DNA from: Lachnospiraceae bacterium
GTDB taxonomy: Bacteria; Bacillota; Clostridia; Lachnospirales; Lachnospiraceae
Direction: 5' to 3'
NCBI GenBank assembly: GCA_017437065.1
Contig: JAFSBX010000098.1
Location: forward strand, 1 to 60,819
Length of the DNA stretch: 60,819 nt
Position 1 is the stretch's first letter. Each line of letters begins with the position of its first letter. This document shows positions 60,725 to 60,819 of this stretch, in pieces. The notes beneath the pieces were generated by a model. It worked only from the letters and a program-made list of their open reading frames with translations, was not told the origin of the DNA and did no database searches. A program made the translations under genes and the position numbers.

Positions 60725-60819
60725 ATGATGACTCAGAATGCGGACAAGAAAAGAGAACAGATTCAAATGTTCTGTATGGATGACATGGTTCCACAGGACC
60801 ATCTTCTGCGTATTATTGA
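60725..60819 (+). CDS. IS1182-family transposase, N-terminal part
   Basis: The visible 31 codons read MMTQNADKKREQIQMFCMDD followed by MVPQDHLLRII. The pattern F-C-x-D-x-x-V-P-x-D-H-x-L-R is the typical start of IS1182 family DDE transposases. The frame is open at the window edge. AAAGGTGGGA lies upstream of the ATG at 60725 (a second ATG follows directly at 60728). Confidence 0.8.
   Translation, partial: MMTQNADKKREQIQMFCMDDMVPQDHLLRII

Larger units (their letters stand above)
60594..60819 (+). mobile_element. left part of an IS1182-type insertion sequence, cut by the window edge
   Basis: The region after the kinase terminator contains a protective terminator-like hairpin (60609-60633), a promoter (TTGGAA 60664-60669; TATAAT 60689-60694) and the start of a transposase reading frame. 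The exact IS end and target duplication cannot be fixed since the right end lies outside the window. Confidence 0.65.

Noticed and set aside
1-60819. tRNA, rRNA, prophage or replication origin
   Set aside because: No such genes or DnaA-box clusters were recognised in either strand.

Overview
The window looks like a chromosomal segment of a low-GC, Gram-positive anaerobe of the class Clostridia, most likely a gut Lachnospiraceae. Reasons: AT-rich DNA with strong AGGAGG-type ribosome binding sites, spore maturation genes spmA/spmB, a FabK-type fatty acid operon, the Bacillus-like block yaaR-holB-ricT-trmN6-rsmI, Rpn-family nucleases with QG-repeat tails, BlaI/BlaR-type regulators, a very large LRR/Ig-like surface protein and an IS1182-type transposase at the right edge. 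No rRNA, tRNA or CRISPR array was seen. The species cannot be named from the sequence alone.

Layout. 1-3145: end of an Rpn-type gene, a large adenosine-deaminase-family enzyme on the minus strand and a small coiled-coil protein. 3328-6600: nucleotide-sugar dehydrogenase, polytopic membrane protein and membrane-anchored SH3 protein. 6742-10815: GNAT acetyltransferase, HD-domain protein, Orn/Lys/Arg decarboxylase-family enzyme and pyruvate kinase. 11061-17403: housekeeping block (nucleotide-kinase-like protein, YaaR, HolB, RicT, TrmN6, secreted glycosidase-like lipoprotein, RsmI). 17496-27327: a BlaI/BlaR1-like regulatory pair followed by a decayed small gene, a membrane-anchored protein, two ABC permeases, an ABC ATPase, lipoproteins, a small secreted SH3-like protein and an orphan solute-binding protein. 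Three sites built from the unit TGTANTACA suggest one BlaI regulon. 27426-34450: fatty acid synthesis operon acpP-fabK-fabD-fabG-fabF-fabZ-(FabK-like)-fabH. 34647-37392: bioY, spmA, spmB, mgtC-like. 37436-46147: polyamine cluster speD-speA-speE-speB-CASDH, an inverted Rpn gene, then nspC, preceded by a promoter and a structured leader. 46517-48927: accessory debris and defence-like genes (Rpn fragments, GNAT fragment, RhuM, XRE regulator). 49102-56250: one 2382-residue secreted repeat protein. 56320-60819: AEC transporter, membrane-anchored Mrr-like nuclease, FabT, LytTR regulator, a frameshifted GHKL histidine kinase and the start of an IS1182-type element.

How the parts work together. The MarR protein at 58051-58494 closely resembles FabT. 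The 13-bp operator-like palindrome over the acpP promoter (27454-27466) is the exact reverse complement of one just downstream of the promoter of the fabT operon (57485-57497), and a one-mismatch copy lies before fabD (28815-28827). This predicts a FabT circuit joining two loci 30 kb apart. The polyamine cluster encodes arginine to agmatine to putrescine, then two separate routes to spermidine-type products (SpeD/SpeE and CASDH/NspC). The BlaI-linked block resembles a LanFEG/Bcr-type export or immunity system under a protease-relieved repressor whose sensor lacks a penicillin-binding domain.

The best candidates for new biology are the BlaI/BlaR-ABC regulon, the structured RNA leader of speD, and the unlinked FabT circuit co-transcribed with a membrane nuclease. 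All function calls come from recognising motifs by eye; no database search was run.
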